Positions 8,055 through 16,683 of a stretch of DNA of 41,425 bases are shown here, piece by piece (the stretch's first letter is position 1; each line of letters opens with the position of its first letter). The position numbers were made by a program, and so were the translations under genes. The notes beneath the pieces are model-generated. The model had not been told where the DNA came from. It saw only the letters and a list, made by a program, of their open reading frames with translations, and did not search any database. The stretch is from Halobacteriales archaeon QS_1_68_20 (GTDB lineage Archaea; Halobacteriota; Halobacteria; Halobacteriales; PXRE01): the NCBI GenBank assembly GCA_003021085.1, contig PXRE01000013.1, forward strand, positions 1 to 41,425, read 5' to 3'.

Positions 8055-9125
8055 TCAGGGACGCGGTGCCGCCGCGGGCGCGAGCGACGCGTGGCCCGCG
8101 CCGGCGCTACCGCCGTCACCGCAGTCGGTCCGGTCCTGCTGTTCGATCAGCATCGCCGTCTGGAAGTCGCACTCGTAGGTGGCGCCGTCCGGCGGGATGC
8201 GGAAGGTCACGTCGCCCACCTCGAAGACGAACTGGACGTCGGCCTCGACGTGGGTCAGCTCGTCGTTGCCGACGTGACTGCGGAACCAGTCGTCGACCTT
8301 CTCGTTGTCCATCTGGACCGCGAAGACGAGTTCCTGGGTCTCGCCGGGCGCGATGGTCGCGTTCTCGGCGACGTTCTTCGGCGTCATCGCGCCGGTGCCG
8401 CCCTCGAACATCGCCACGTCGTTCATCTGCACGTCGACCTCGAAGCCCTTCGGGACCGCGGGCACGTGCGTCGGGCCGCTGTTGTGAATCTCGTAGACGA
8501 AGTGGACGGTCGTCGTGCTCTCGTTGACCGACGCCCACTCCGCGTAGGCCCGCCGGACCTCGTAGGGGCCGTAACTGCCCTCGGCCTCGGAGGCGGCCGC
8601 CGACAGCGACTCGATGATCGGCGCCGAGTCCTCCTGCATCGTCTCCTCCATCGAGGGGAACTGGACGGTCACGGACTCGAAGCCGGCGTCGACGGTCGCG
8701 CTCCCGCTCGCAGAGAGGTGGATGGTCTCGTTGGCCCTGACGTACTCGACCCACCAGGGCTGGAGTTGCTCGTTGTCGACGTAGGTCCGTAACTCGACCG
8801 TGTTGTTACCCGACGCAACGTCGATGCCCTGCTTCTGGCCGTCGGCCACCTTGACGTCGTTCATCGACACCTCGTAGTCGGCCTTCAGGCCGCTCCCGAT
8901 GCTGACGCCGATCGGGTTGGGGTTGTCAACCCACAGCGTCGTGACGATCTCCGTCTGGTCCTCGGTCACTTCGCCCCACTCGCCGACGTCCACGACGCCC
9001 GCACTCGGGACGCCGAGGAAGCCGGTGGCGAACCCCGCCCCGAGCGCCAACCCGACGACGACCATCAGGGCGACGACGCCTCGTAGTACCGTTCCGATCA
9101 ATCCCATGGTTCCGTCAGTCCCCAT
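8055..9125 (-). CDS. LEA14-like desiccation-related protein with WHy domains
   Basis: A 356-residue protein with one N-terminal hydrophobic segment (residues about 8-36), a probable membrane anchor. Two water-stress/hypersensitive-response (WHy) type beta domains follow, marked by LWVDNPNPIGVSIG and later HFVYEIHNSGPTHVPAVP. It ends in a short Ala/Pro-rich tail. LEA14/WHy proteins fold like small fibronectin-type domains and are linked to desiccation and osmotic stress; a direct activity is not known. ATG at 9125 gives MGTDGTMGLIG; the second Met at 9107 is as likely a start. The domains would face outside if the anchor is N-in. Confidence 0.82.
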   Translation of the reverse strand: MGTDGTMGLIGTVLRGVVALMVVVGLALGAGFATGFLGVPSAGVVDVGEWGEVTEDQTEIVTTLWVDNPNPIGVSIGSGLKADYEVSMNDVKVADGQKQGIDVASGNNTVELRTYVDNEQLQPWWVEYVRANETIHLSASGSATVDAGFESVTVQFPSMEETMQEDSAPIIESLSAAASEAEGSYGPYEVRRAYAEWASVNESTTTVHFVYEIHNSGPTHVPAVPKGFEVDVQMNDVAMFEGGTGAMTPKNVAENATIAPGETQELVFAVQMDNEKVDDWFRSHVGNDELTHVEADVQFVFEVGDVTFRIPPDGATYECDFQTAMLIEQQDRTDCGDGGSAGAGHASLAPAAAPRP

Positions 9126-9264
9126 TCGTCGGCCAGTCCCTGAATACCTTGTTGCTGCGGACTCGTCACCGTGCTCACAGTTGTTCGAGCGCGGTCGTGC
9201 GTATTTACCCGTTCACGGCGCCTGAACGCGCCTCGCGGTTGCACCGCTCGGGGAGCGGTACCGC

Positions 9265-10656
9265 TCACGGAGCGGGCACCTCGTCCACCACTGTCTCGTC
9301 GTCGACGACCAGGTTGTACGCCTCCTCGTCGTCGTTCCACAGCACGAGGACGTTCTCGAAGACGACGACGTCGCCGTAGTCGGCCGTCCCGAGGGTCCGG
9401 TTCAGGGCCGTCAACTTCGCCAGGACGGCGAACTGCCCCGTCCGCTCGCTCCCGTCGCTCACCTTGAACACCGGGTTGCCCTCGCCCTCCGCGAGGTCGT
9501 GGCTGAGTTTCACCGCCAGCAGGTCGACCCGCTCGGTGACGTGGTCGTCCATCTCGGCCATCTTCGCGTGCCGGTCGGGGTCCGCCCGCACGTCGAGGCG
9601 ACGACGGCCGTCGGGCCGCAGGAGGAAGTGGGAGTACTGGACGTCGACGTTGACGAACTCGCCGTCGCCGTCGTCGAGTTTGCGCTGGAACGGCGGCACG
9701 GCCAGGTCCCGCCGGACGACCAACGACCACCCGCGGTCGGCCGGCGACTCGGCGGGCCACAGCCGCAGGGTGGGCGAGAAGACCGCGAACTCGTCGTCGA
9801 ACGACCGCTCGACCGACCGGAGACCGGTACTGGTCTCCAGGTCCGCGGGCGCGACGCCAACCAGCGCGCCGTCGTGGGCCAGATACTCGCGGTACCGGTC
9901 GACGACCGACTCGGGGTCCTCGAGTTCGCTCAGGACGTTGGCGAACAGCAACAGGTCGTACTCGCCGTCCGGGTCGAACGCCTCGGCCGTCTCCCGGTAG
10001 ACGCTGGCGTGGAAGTTCCGGCCGGTCCCGGCGAGCATCGCCTCCAGCACGTCGGCCGCCGCGCTCGGTTCGACCGCGTGGTACTCGACCAGCGCGTCCT
10101 CGCCGACGTAGTCGTGGAGACCCAGGGTCGGACCTCCGACGCCCGCGCCGACGTCAAGTACCCGGAGTTTCCCCGGGAGCAACCCCTGTCGCCCGAGTTC
10201 GTCGAGGACGTACTGGATCACCGCGTAGTTGTCCGGCAGGTGGTAGATCGCGTACGCCAGCGCGGTGGTCTCGTCGTACTCGACGGGGTTCCCGTGGTAG
10301 TAGTCCTCCTTCAGGCGGCGAATCTCCTCGCGCAACCGGTCGCCCGAGTCCCCGCGGTGCCAGTCCGCTCCGAACCGCTCGACCAGCAGGTCCTCCAGTC
10401 GACGTGCGTACTGCTCGGGAAACGCCTCGACGCCCGCGCACGTCGGTTCGAGGGGGCCGTCCGCGACGGGTTCGAACGTCCCGTCCGGTCGCTCGGCCAG
10501 GCCGAGTTCGAACGCCTCCTCCCGCAGGACCCGCTTGACCGTCGCCGGGTGGGGTTGCCCCTCGACGTACTCGTAGATTTCGTCGGGGTCGACGGGCCGG
10601 ACGTTCCGCAGGTACTTCGCGTTCTCGACCACCTGCTGGCGCTGGTCGGGATTCAT
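9265..10656 (-). CDS. Rsm22-like class I SAM-dependent methyltransferase
   Basis: A 463-residue protein. The SAM-binding motif VLDVGAGVGGPTLGL lies at about residues 165-180, followed by an acidic motif in EYHAVEPSAAA. The C-terminal region YSHFLLRPDGRRRLDVRA resembles the Rsm22/METTL17 signature, whose mitochondrial members act on the small ribosomal subunit. The N-terminal ~100 residues hold a helical region that may be a separate domain. It overlaps the upstream tyrA by 4 bp (ATGA), so the two are probably co-transcribed and translationally coupled. A role in ribosome or rRNA methylation is inferred from the family. Confidence 0.72.
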   Translation of the reverse strand: MNPDQRQQVVENAKYLRNVRPVDPDEIYEYVEGQPHPATVKRVLREEAFELGLAERPDGTFEPVADGPLEPTCAGVEAFPEQYARRLEDLLVERFGADWHRGDSGDRLREEIRRLKEDYYHGNPVEYDETTALAYAIYHLPDNYAVIQYVLDELGRQGLLPGKLRVLDVGAGVGGPTLGLHDYVGEDALVEYHAVEPSAAADVLEAMLAGTGRNFHASVYRETAEAFDPDGEYDLLLFANVLSELEDPESVVDRYREYLAHDGALVGVAPADLETSTGLRSVERSFDDEFAVFSPTLRLWPAESPADRGWSLVVRRDLAVPPFQRKLDDGDGEFVNVDVQYSHFLLRPDGRRRLDVRADPDRHAKMAEMDDHVTERVDLLAVKLSHDLAEGEGNPVFKVSDGSERTGQFAVLAKLTALNRTLGTADYGDVVVFENVLVLWNDDEEAYNLVVDDETVVDEVPAP

Positions 10657-11435
10657 CCCTGGTCCTCCCCGTCGAAGGCCTCCGTCGTCTCGGCGTACAG
10701 TCGTTCGAACGCCTCGCGGTCGGCGTCCGCGATTCTGCGCGCCGCCGCCGCGACGTCCTCGGCACCGTCGAACGCCTCCTGCACGTCGGCGTACACGCGA
10801 GAGTTACCGCCGGTCACGTCCTCGACCGCTTCGGCGAGTCGGCGCGACACCGGCGTCCGGAATCCCTCCGGAACCTCGTCGGCAGTCAGCGCGTACGCCA
10901 GCACGGCCGCGTGAGCGCGCGCCTGGATCGTCTCCATCGCCTCGTCGTGCTCGCTCGCGGTCGTCTCCACGAGGCGGTTGCCCCGCGAGCGCAGGGCCTC
11001 CAGCAGTCGGTCGACCACCGGTCCGCCGTCGTCGACGACTGTGGCAACGGTTCCCGGTTCGTTGGCCGACGAGAACAGCGGGTGGAGACTGGCCCGCTCG
11101 CGGTCGGGGGCGTAGGTCCGCATGGCCTCGACGGCCGGTTCCGCCACGCCGGCCACGTCGAGGATCGCACGCTCTGCGCGGTCGGCGTGGGCCGCGACGG
11201 CGTCCCCGACGGCCGCCATCGGGACCGCGATACAGACGGCCGTGAACGTCTCGCGCTCGTCGCCGGGATCGGTTCCGCTCGCGTCCAGCACCGCCGCGTG
11301 ACCGTCGACGGCCTCGACCGCCGCCTCGGCCGCGTCCCGGTCGCGGTCGACGAAGGCGACCCGGTCGACCGGCTCGGCGACGGCGCTGGCGAACCAGCGG
11401 CCCATCGTGCCGGCACCGACGACCAGCAAGTCCAT
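10653..11435 (-). CDS. tyrA: Prephenate dehydrogenase
   Basis: A 260-residue NAD(P)-dependent dehydrogenase. The Rossmann motif GAGTMGRWFA is at residues 7-16 with the acidic VDRDRD after the second strand, then LHPLFSS and a helical dimerisation half. HPLFS and the later ETTASEHDEAMETIQ match TyrA enzymes, which decarboxylate prephenate to 4-hydroxyphenylpyruvate for tyrosine synthesis. The haloarchaeal form is short and lacks fused chorismate mutase or ACT domains, which fits here. aroA and aroC lie 5-9 kb away. The ATG at 11435 gives the expected N-terminus. Confidence 0.9.
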   Translation of the reverse strand: MDLLVVGAGTMGRWFASAVAEPVDRVAFVDRDRDAAEAAVEAVDGHAAVLDASGTDPGDERETFTAVCIAVPMAAVGDAVAAHADRAERAILDVAGVAEPAVEAMRTYAPDRERASLHPLFSSANEPGTVATVVDDGGPVVDRLLEALRSRGNRLVETTASEHDEAMETIQARAHAAVLAYALTADEVPEGFRTPVSRRLAEAVEDVTGGNSRVYADVQEAFDGAEDVAAAARRIADADREAFERLYAETTEAFDGEDQG

Positions 11436-11484
11436 GGGTGAGTCGTACCCGCGGATGGGTTAAAAGGGGTACGACGTTCGATGC

Positions 11485-12696
11485 TCACTCCCCGGTCGGT
11501 TCTGCCTCTGCCCCAGCCCCCAGGTCCTGCGCCTCGGCGTCGACGACCCGGAAGCCGCCGGACGCACCGCGGCCGGACAGTTCCCGCTGGGGGAACGGGA
11601 TCTTGACGCCCTCGCGCTCGAACGCCTCGTGGACGTTCCGGATGACCGCGGAGGTGGCCCGCCACCGCCGCCGGGAGGTCGGGTTGTCGATCCAGAACCG
11701 CAGTTCCAGCACGACCGCGGAGTCCCCGAACCGCTTGGGGACGACCTGCGGCCGGGGGACCGGCATCAACTCGTCGAGGTCGGTCATCACGTTCATGGCC
11801 ACCTCCTCCGCGAAGTCGGGGTCGGTCGCGTAGTCGATACCGACCTCTACCCGGAGGCGGAGTCGGCCCTTCCGCGTGCGGTTGATCACCGTCTCGTTGG
11901 AGACGACGTCGTTGGGAATGACGACGTACTCGCCGTCGAAGTTCTCCAGGCGGGTGTTGACGATTGTGATGTCGGTCACGATGCCCTCGTTGCCGCCGAC
12001 CTCGACCCAGTCGCCGACCTCGAACGGCCGGGAGAACATCAACACGAACCCCGCGATCACGGACCCGAGCGTCTGCCGGGCGGCCATACCGACGACGATG
12101 CCGAGGAAGCCAGCCCCGACCAACAGGCCGCCGAGTTCCACGCCCCACAGGCCGAGGGCAGCGACGGCGACGACGACGACGGTACTCACCTGCGCGACCC
12201 GGTACAGGACCTCGCCCTGGTGCTGGTCGATCCTGTCGCCCTCCTCGGCGAGGTGGTCGACGAAGTCCTCCAGGAACCCGATGGCGACGTACGCGCCGAC
12301 GATCAGGACGAGCGTGATGCCGACGGTGATCAGCGTGTCGACGCTGCCCTGGAGCAGCCCCAGCGCCGTGACCGCCGGTCCCATCATTCCCCACACGACG
12401 AGCAGCGTGATGGCCATCAGCGCGGTAACGAACGTCTGCACCACCCGGACGACGTGCAGTAGCGTGGGGCCGACGTCGACGTACTGGTCGGCTTCCTCCA
12501 GGCGCCGTTGGCCGGCCTCACCGAGGATCCGCTCCTCGATCAGGCTCCAGGTCCGTTCGACCAGGTACGGCGTGACGACGCCCCCCAGGACGACGGCGAC
12601 CAGGACGACCGCCCCGCTGACGACGAGTCGACCTTCCAGGGTCGTCGCGCTCTCCAGTAGCGACTGCAGTTCTTCGACGGTCGTCAGCGGGGTCAT
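11485..12696 (-). CDS. Small-conductance mechanosensitive channel (MscS family)
   Basis: A 403-residue membrane protein with about five hydrophobic segments (near residues 18-45, 83-105, 118-142, 165-185 and 190-215). The last is the Gly/Ala-rich pore helix (VGAGFLGIVVGMAARQTLGSVIAG). It continues into the MscS beta domain (FEVGDWVEVGGNEGIVTDI) and an alpha-beta cage ending near residue 380. Such channels open under membrane tension and release solutes on hypo-osmotic shock, a sensible need for a halophile. A DUF-like acidic tail follows. The 49-bp gap to tyrA downstream could allow a shared transcript. Confidence 0.93.
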   Translation of the reverse strand: MTPLTTVEELQSLLESATTLEGRLVVSGAVVLVAVVLGGVVTPYLVERTWSLIEERILGEAGQRRLEEADQYVDVGPTLLHVVRVVQTFVTALMAITLLVVWGMMGPAVTALGLLQGSVDTLITVGITLVLIVGAYVAIGFLEDFVDHLAEEGDRIDQHQGEVLYRVAQVSTVVVVAVAALGLWGVELGGLLVGAGFLGIVVGMAARQTLGSVIAGFVLMFSRPFEVGDWVEVGGNEGIVTDITIVNTRLENFDGEYVVIPNDVVSNETVINRTRKGRLRLRVEVGIDYATDPDFAEEVAMNVMTDLDELMPVPRPQVVPKRFGDSAVVLELRFWIDNPTSRRRWRATSAVIRNVHEAFEREGVKIPFPQRELSGRGASGGFRVVDAEAQDLGAGAEAEPTGE

Positions 12697-12857
12697 TCGG
12701 TAGCCGTGTATCGGACGGTCGTGACGGAAATATCTTTGGAGACCGTACGGACGGGCTACGGTCCGGCGTCGGTGGATTACCCCGTCCGGGGAACCGGCGC
12801 TCCGTTCCCGGGAAAGCCGGCGTTACCGTCGGCGGATCGACCGTCCCCGGCGCACGG

Positions 12858-14051
12858 TCACTCGACGACGAACTCGACGGGGTAGTCGGTCAGGTTCTCG
12901 TAGCCCTCCTCGGCGACGACGACCAGGTCTTCGATGCGGATGCCGCCCACCTCGGGGTCGTACAGGCCCGGTTCCACGGTGATCACCTGCCCCACTTGAA
13001 GGGGGTCGTCGTTGTGCATGTCCAGTCGCGGGTCCTCGTGAATCTCCAGGCCGACGCCGTGGCCCGTGCTGTGGATGAACCCCGTCTCCGCGTCGGGGTC
13101 GCTCCGGAGCGTCGGCAGGCCCGCGTCCTCGTAGACGTCGCAGGCCGCGGCGTGGACGTCCGCGCCGGTGGCGCCCGCTTGCACGGCGTCCAGCGCGGCC
13201 TCGAACGCCTCGCGGGTGAGGTCGTACCACTCGCGGGCGCGGTCTCCCGGTTGCCCCTTCACGAACGTCCGGGTCATGTCGCCGTAGTAGCGCGTCTCCT
13301 TGCTCTTCGGGAAGATGTCGACGACGATGGGTTCGCCCGCGACCAGGGGACCGCTCCCGCGGTTGTGGGGTTCCGTGCCGTCGGCACCGCAGGCGACGAT
13401 GGCCTCGTCCAGGCCACACCGTTCCCGCAGGAGGGTGACCTCGACTTCGGTCTTGACGCGCTCGCTGGTCAGCGGTTCGCCGTCGTGCACCAGGGTGCCT
13501 GCGGCGACGTCGCCGCTGCCGTCGGCGACCGTCGCCTCCCGGAGGAGGCGCTCGACGGTCGCCATCGCCTCCTCGTTGGCGGCCTGGACCGCCCGGATCC
13601 GCTCGACCTCCTCGTCGCGTTTGACTGCCCGAATCTCGTCGAAGACGTCCGCAGTGACGGGGTCGACGTCGACTCCCTGGTCCCTGAGACTGTCGGCGGT
13701 GCCGACCGGGAACTCGGCCGGGACGCTGACGGCGTCGACGTCGTGGTCCGCCAGGAAGCGTCCGATCACGCGGTTGATGGCCTCGTCTTTGCCGTACTCC
13801 CCGCGCAGGTCGCGTTCGCCGTAGTCGGCGCGGATGGCGACGGTGTCCGCGCTGCTCTCGCTCTCGGCCCGCCCGTACTCCAGGGTGGTCGTGAGGACGT
13901 GGTCGTCCTCGGGCGTGTGGAGCGAGACGACGCCGTCCGGCGCCGTGAAATCCGTCAGGTAGTACTGGTTCGCGTCGAACCCGACCGTGTCGAACAGGTA
14001 CCCGTCCGTACCCGACCCGGCCAGGAACGACGCCAGTTTCGAACGGTCCAT
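12858..14051 (-). CDS. M24 family metallopeptidase (Xaa-Pro aminopeptidase/dipeptidase type)
   Basis: A 397-residue cytosolic peptidase. A creatinase-like N-terminal domain (about 1-150) precedes the pita-bread catalytic fold. The five metal ligands are visible: Asp in VVDIFPKS, Asp in GDMTRTF, His in STGHGVGLEIHE, Glu in TVEPGLY and Glu in RIEDLV. It removes residues next to proline from peptides using two divalent metals. Longer upstream frames exist, but ATG at 14051 (MDRSKLASFLAG) matches the family start, with a CTTTTTG-like TATA box about 28 bp upstream. It begins right beside the structured repeat region. Confidence 0.92.
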   Translation of the reverse strand: MDRSKLASFLAGSGTDGYLFDTVGFDANQYYLTDFTAPDGVVSLHTPEDDHVLTTTLEYGRAESESSADTVAIRADYGERDLRGEYGKDEAINRVIGRFLADHDVDAVSVPAEFPVGTADSLRDQGVDVDPVTADVFDEIRAVKRDEEVERIRAVQAANEEAMATVERLLREATVADGSGDVAAGTLVHDGEPLTSERVKTEVEVTLLRERCGLDEAIVACGADGTEPHNRGSGPLVAGEPIVVDIFPKSKETRYYGDMTRTFVKGQPGDRAREWYDLTREAFEAALDAVQAGATGADVHAAACDVYEDAGLPTLRSDPDAETGFIHSTGHGVGLEIHEDPRLDMHNDDPLQVGQVITVEPGLYDPEVGGIRIEDLVVVAEEGYENLTDYPVEFVVE

Positions 14052-14138
14052 GCGCCCGGGTCGGTCACCGACGACAAAAAGCGGTGGGATTGCGGTTACA
14101 GGTGGCGTTCGTGGAGCTCGTCTTCCGTCGATGTTGGT

Positions 14139-14358
14139 TTGGCCAGCGACACGCAGAAAGGCCCCGCGGGTTCTTTTCTGACGGTTTCTTGGCCGGCAAC
14201 ACGCAGAAAGCCCCCGCGCGCTCGACTCGCGCGGCCCGCTGCGCTCCTGGGCCTCCGGCATCCGGTGCTTACCGCGCGAGAGCGACGCTCTCGCTGGCTC
14301 CCGCTCACGTTCGTTCGCGGGAACGTCGCCGTGCGTCGTCCAGCGCGCGGCCCCTTTC
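14139..14358. repeat. Palindromic GC-rich repeat, copy 1, preceded by a solo left end
   Basis: A full copy spans 14206-14358. Its left arm GAAAGCCCCCGCGCGCT pairs with the right arm AGCGCGCGGCCCCTTTC except for three opposed C residues, giving a long stem with a CCC/CCC internal mismatch. Inside are a perfect 9-bp hairpin at 14276-14294 and blocks shared with the copy at 41078-41184 (CGCTGCGCTCCT, CGGTGCTT). A degenerate duplicate of the left end lies exactly 50 bp upstream (GAAAG at 14156), with matching flanks. No protein frame is convincing. Confidence 0.8.
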
Positions 14359-14387
14359 AGTCCTGCCCCACAGCTGGCAGCCACACA

Positions 14388-14686
14388 CCTCCCCAGCCGA
14401 TTGCGTTACTCAGTCGCGCCCTCCGGGCGCTCTTTGCGTTACTCATCCCTCGCGCGGCTTCGGCGCGCCACGGAGGCCGCGCCAGCGCGCGCCACGCGGT
14501 TGGGGTTCCGGCGCGCGCGAGGTTCCCGCGAGCCTGCGAGCGGGAGCTCGGGAGAGCTTGCTCTCCCGGTGGTCCGGGAGAGGCCGGGCGGCCCGGCGTC
14601 TCCGGCGAGCCGTGCGAGCCGGAGGCTCGTCAGCGCTTGCCGCTGACGGCGGTCGGCCGCCCGGCCGACCCCCGCGGCTGGGGAGG
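14388..14686. repeat. Roughly 300-bp multi-hairpin element closed by 12-bp terminal inverted repeats
   Basis: CCTCCCCAGCCG (14388-14399) and CGGCTGGGGAGG (14675-14686) are perfect inverted ends; three more outer bases pair after one mismatch. Between them lie perfect hairpins: 6 bp at 14416-14430, 9 bp with a TT loop at 14549-14568, 7 bp at 14629-14647 and 9 bp at 14651-14670. There is also a GC-only stem near 14584-14598 and a 12-bp direct repeat, TTGCGTTACTCA, at 14401 and 14434. Mobile MITE-like element, structured RNA or recombination-prone palindrome array are all possible. No reading frame is convincing. Confidence 0.75.
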
Positions 14687-14741
14687 CGTGAGGTTGACCC
14701 CTAGGCCTTGCCCAGGTCGTCTACGTTCCAGGACTCGCCGA

Positions 14742-15266
14742 TCAGCGACGGCCGCCCAGCACCGTCACTTCGACCTCGTGGGGGCCGTCGGGCGTCTGGA
14801 CGGTCACCGCGTCCGCGAGGTTCGCCCGCGCCCGCTCGCGCCAGTCCTCGACCGCCTGCTGGTGACGTTCGTGGTGGCGCTCGGGCGTGTACGAGGCTTC
14901 CGGGTCCGCCCGGAGGGCTTCTTCGGTCTCGTCGGGATGGGGGTATGGTGGGACCGCATCGGAGAGCAGGTCCGCCGGGTCGACGTGGACCGGTTCGGGA
15001 CCGGTCCGCTCGTCGCCTGTCCCTACATCCCCTGGGTCCGCATCCCGCGTCCCTGCGTGCCCGGGGTCCGTATCCTCCGTCTCCGCATCTCCGCGGTCAT
15101 CTACGAGGCGGTGCAGGCGTGCCCGCATCATCCCGCTGAACGGCGGCGTCACGCGCAGGACCGTCCGCGGGCCGCCCTCGCGGTTCGCCTCGAAGGCGGC
15201 GACGACGTCGCTCGCCGTCACCGCGATGGACCGGATCGATCGCGGGTCCGCCGACTCGGGGGCCAC
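14742..15266 (-). CDS. Conserved haloarchaeal protein of unknown function
   Basis: A 174-residue acidic protein. The N-terminal 55 residues form a compact pattern (IAVTASDVVAAFEANREGG, then TVLRVTPPFSGMMRARLH). A low-complexity Asp/Gly/Thr segment with DPG-type repeats follows, then a conserved-looking C-terminal half containing YTPERHHERHQQAVEDW and a final beta stretch (VTVQTPDGPHEVEVTVLGG). It resembles a haloarchaeal DUF family (perhaps DUF8009) whose role I do not know. There are no membrane segments. The GTG at 15266 is the only reasonable start, 25 bp after the stop of the broken propeller gene upstream. Confidence 0.7.
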   Translation of the reverse strand: MAPESADPRSIRSIAVTASDVVAAFEANREGGPRTVLRVTPPFSGMMRARLHRLVDDRGDAETEDTDPGHAGTRDADPGDVGTGDERTGPEPVHVDPADLLSDAVPPYPHPDETEEALRADPEASYTPERHHERHQQAVEDWRERARANLADAVTVQTPDGPHEVEVTVLGGRR

Positions 15267-15291
15267 GTCCGACCCGTCGGCCGCGCCGGCC

Positions 15292-16565
15292 TTAGGTCTG
15301 GTTCCGGCGGCGCGCGGCCCACGTGGCGCTCCCCCCGAGCGCGAGTCCCGCGGCGCCGAGGCCGAACCCCGGGACCAGGGCCGTCTCTCCGTCGTCGGTC
15401 GACGGCTCCCAGTCCGGCGGGTCGAACGCCATGACCGTGCGCCTCACTGCGGTCAACAGCAGGCCGTCGTGGGTGACCGCGCTCGCTGTCGGTGGATACG
15501 TCACGACGCCCGGCCGCCTGTACTCCACCTCGTGTCGCTCCCGGACCTCGCCCCCGGCGTCGAGCAACCGGACGGACCTCCCGGCCGCTCACGCGATGGC
15601 GCCCCCGCTGGCCGCCGCGCCCACCTCGCTGTACGACAGCGCGATGCCGGGCGTGTTCTCCAGGTCCGGTTCGAACGACCACCGCCGCTCGCCAGCGTCG
15701 TGGTGCCAGACGACCTCGTGGTCGTCGTCGAGTCTGACGAGACCGTTCAGGCAGCGCGTGAACCGGACCCCGTCGAAGACGTCCACGAACTGCCCGCCGC
15801 ACGGGTACGTCCGGGTCCACCGGAGGTCGCCCGTCTCGGCGTCGACCGCCGCGAGGTCGAACTCCTCGCCGTAGCCGTACAGCGTGCCGTCGACGTACGT
15901 GACCGTCACCAGCGATGAGTTCCGCCAGCGAACGCTCCCGTCTCCGGGGTCCACCGCCACCGCGGGTTCGTCCGGAACGTCCGTGAGAACGAACACGTCC
16001 CCGGCGACGGCACCGTGTGGTGATCCGATCTGCCCGGTCCCCCGCCACTCCCCGGACTGCCACACCTGCTCGCCGGTCGCGCGGTCGACCCCGAGGAACG
16101 GCCCGTCGTCGACGGCGACCACGACCCGGTCGCCGACCACCCAGGCACCATCGACGCTGGCCCCCGGGCTTTCGGGGGCGAAACTCCAGCGGACGCTCCC
16201 CTCGACGGGGTCGACGACGTCGAGCCCCAACCCGTGGACGTTCACCAGGAGTCCATCCGTGACCTGGAGTCTGCCGACGTACTCCAGGCCCCCGACGAGG
16301 CGCTCGCGGGTCCCCGTCCCCGGGTCCACGGCGTACACCACCTCCGCGTTGCGCCGAACTCGGGGTTTGCGGGGACGTACAGCGTCCCGTCGGCGTAAGC
16401 GGAGCGCCGGAGTTTGACCGTGCCGCCGAAGCCGAGGTCCCACAGGAACGACGACGCCGTCTCGGTCTGCCCGGTCACCGCCGTCGGGAGCGTGGCCGTT
16501 CCCGCCGCGAGGGCGCCGCCACGGAGCACCGCGCGTCGGGTCGGCCCTGGAACGCCGCCTGTGAC
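15292..16565 (-). pseudogene. Exported PQQ-like beta-propeller protein, broken by a frameshift and an in-frame TGA
   Basis: The first frame encodes a twin-arginine signal ([16 protein letters not shown]) and the start of a propeller (GTLYVPANPEFG). Around 16345 one lost base moves the frame, after which repeated blades follow (VVYAVDPGTG, VDRATGEQVWQSG, AAVDAETGDLRWTRTYP). At 15589-15591 an in-frame TGA interrupts the same frame, which then continues to a C-terminal membrane anchor (LGLGAAGLALGG-like, followed by RRRNQT). No ATG, GTG or TTG lies in frame close to the signal peptide; the nearest ATG, at 16685, overlaps aroA. The original product was probably a surface-anchored propeller protein of unknown ligand. 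Confidence 0.75.
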
Positions 16566-16683
16566 GTATTTCTCCTCACCGGCTACCCGTGCAAAAAATG
16601 TTTCTACGATCGGCCGTGATCCGCCCGGGGCAGCATCCGACGAAGCCGATACCCTGATTGGGGCGCGCGGCGTCGACCCCCAC

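Noticed and set aside
14139..14686. CRISPR array
   Set aside because: Repeats here are few, palindromic and unevenly spaced with no constant spacer length.
12996..15434. 812-codon plus-strand open frame
   Set aside because: It runs antisense through the M24 peptidase, the repeat region and another gene; its protein is Arg/Val-rich without motifs. It is a frame shadow of high-GC DNA.
16414..16683. Extended N-terminus of aroA upstream of 16684
   Set aside because: The open frame is the antisense of the propeller pseudogene's signal region and has no similarity to EPSP synthases.
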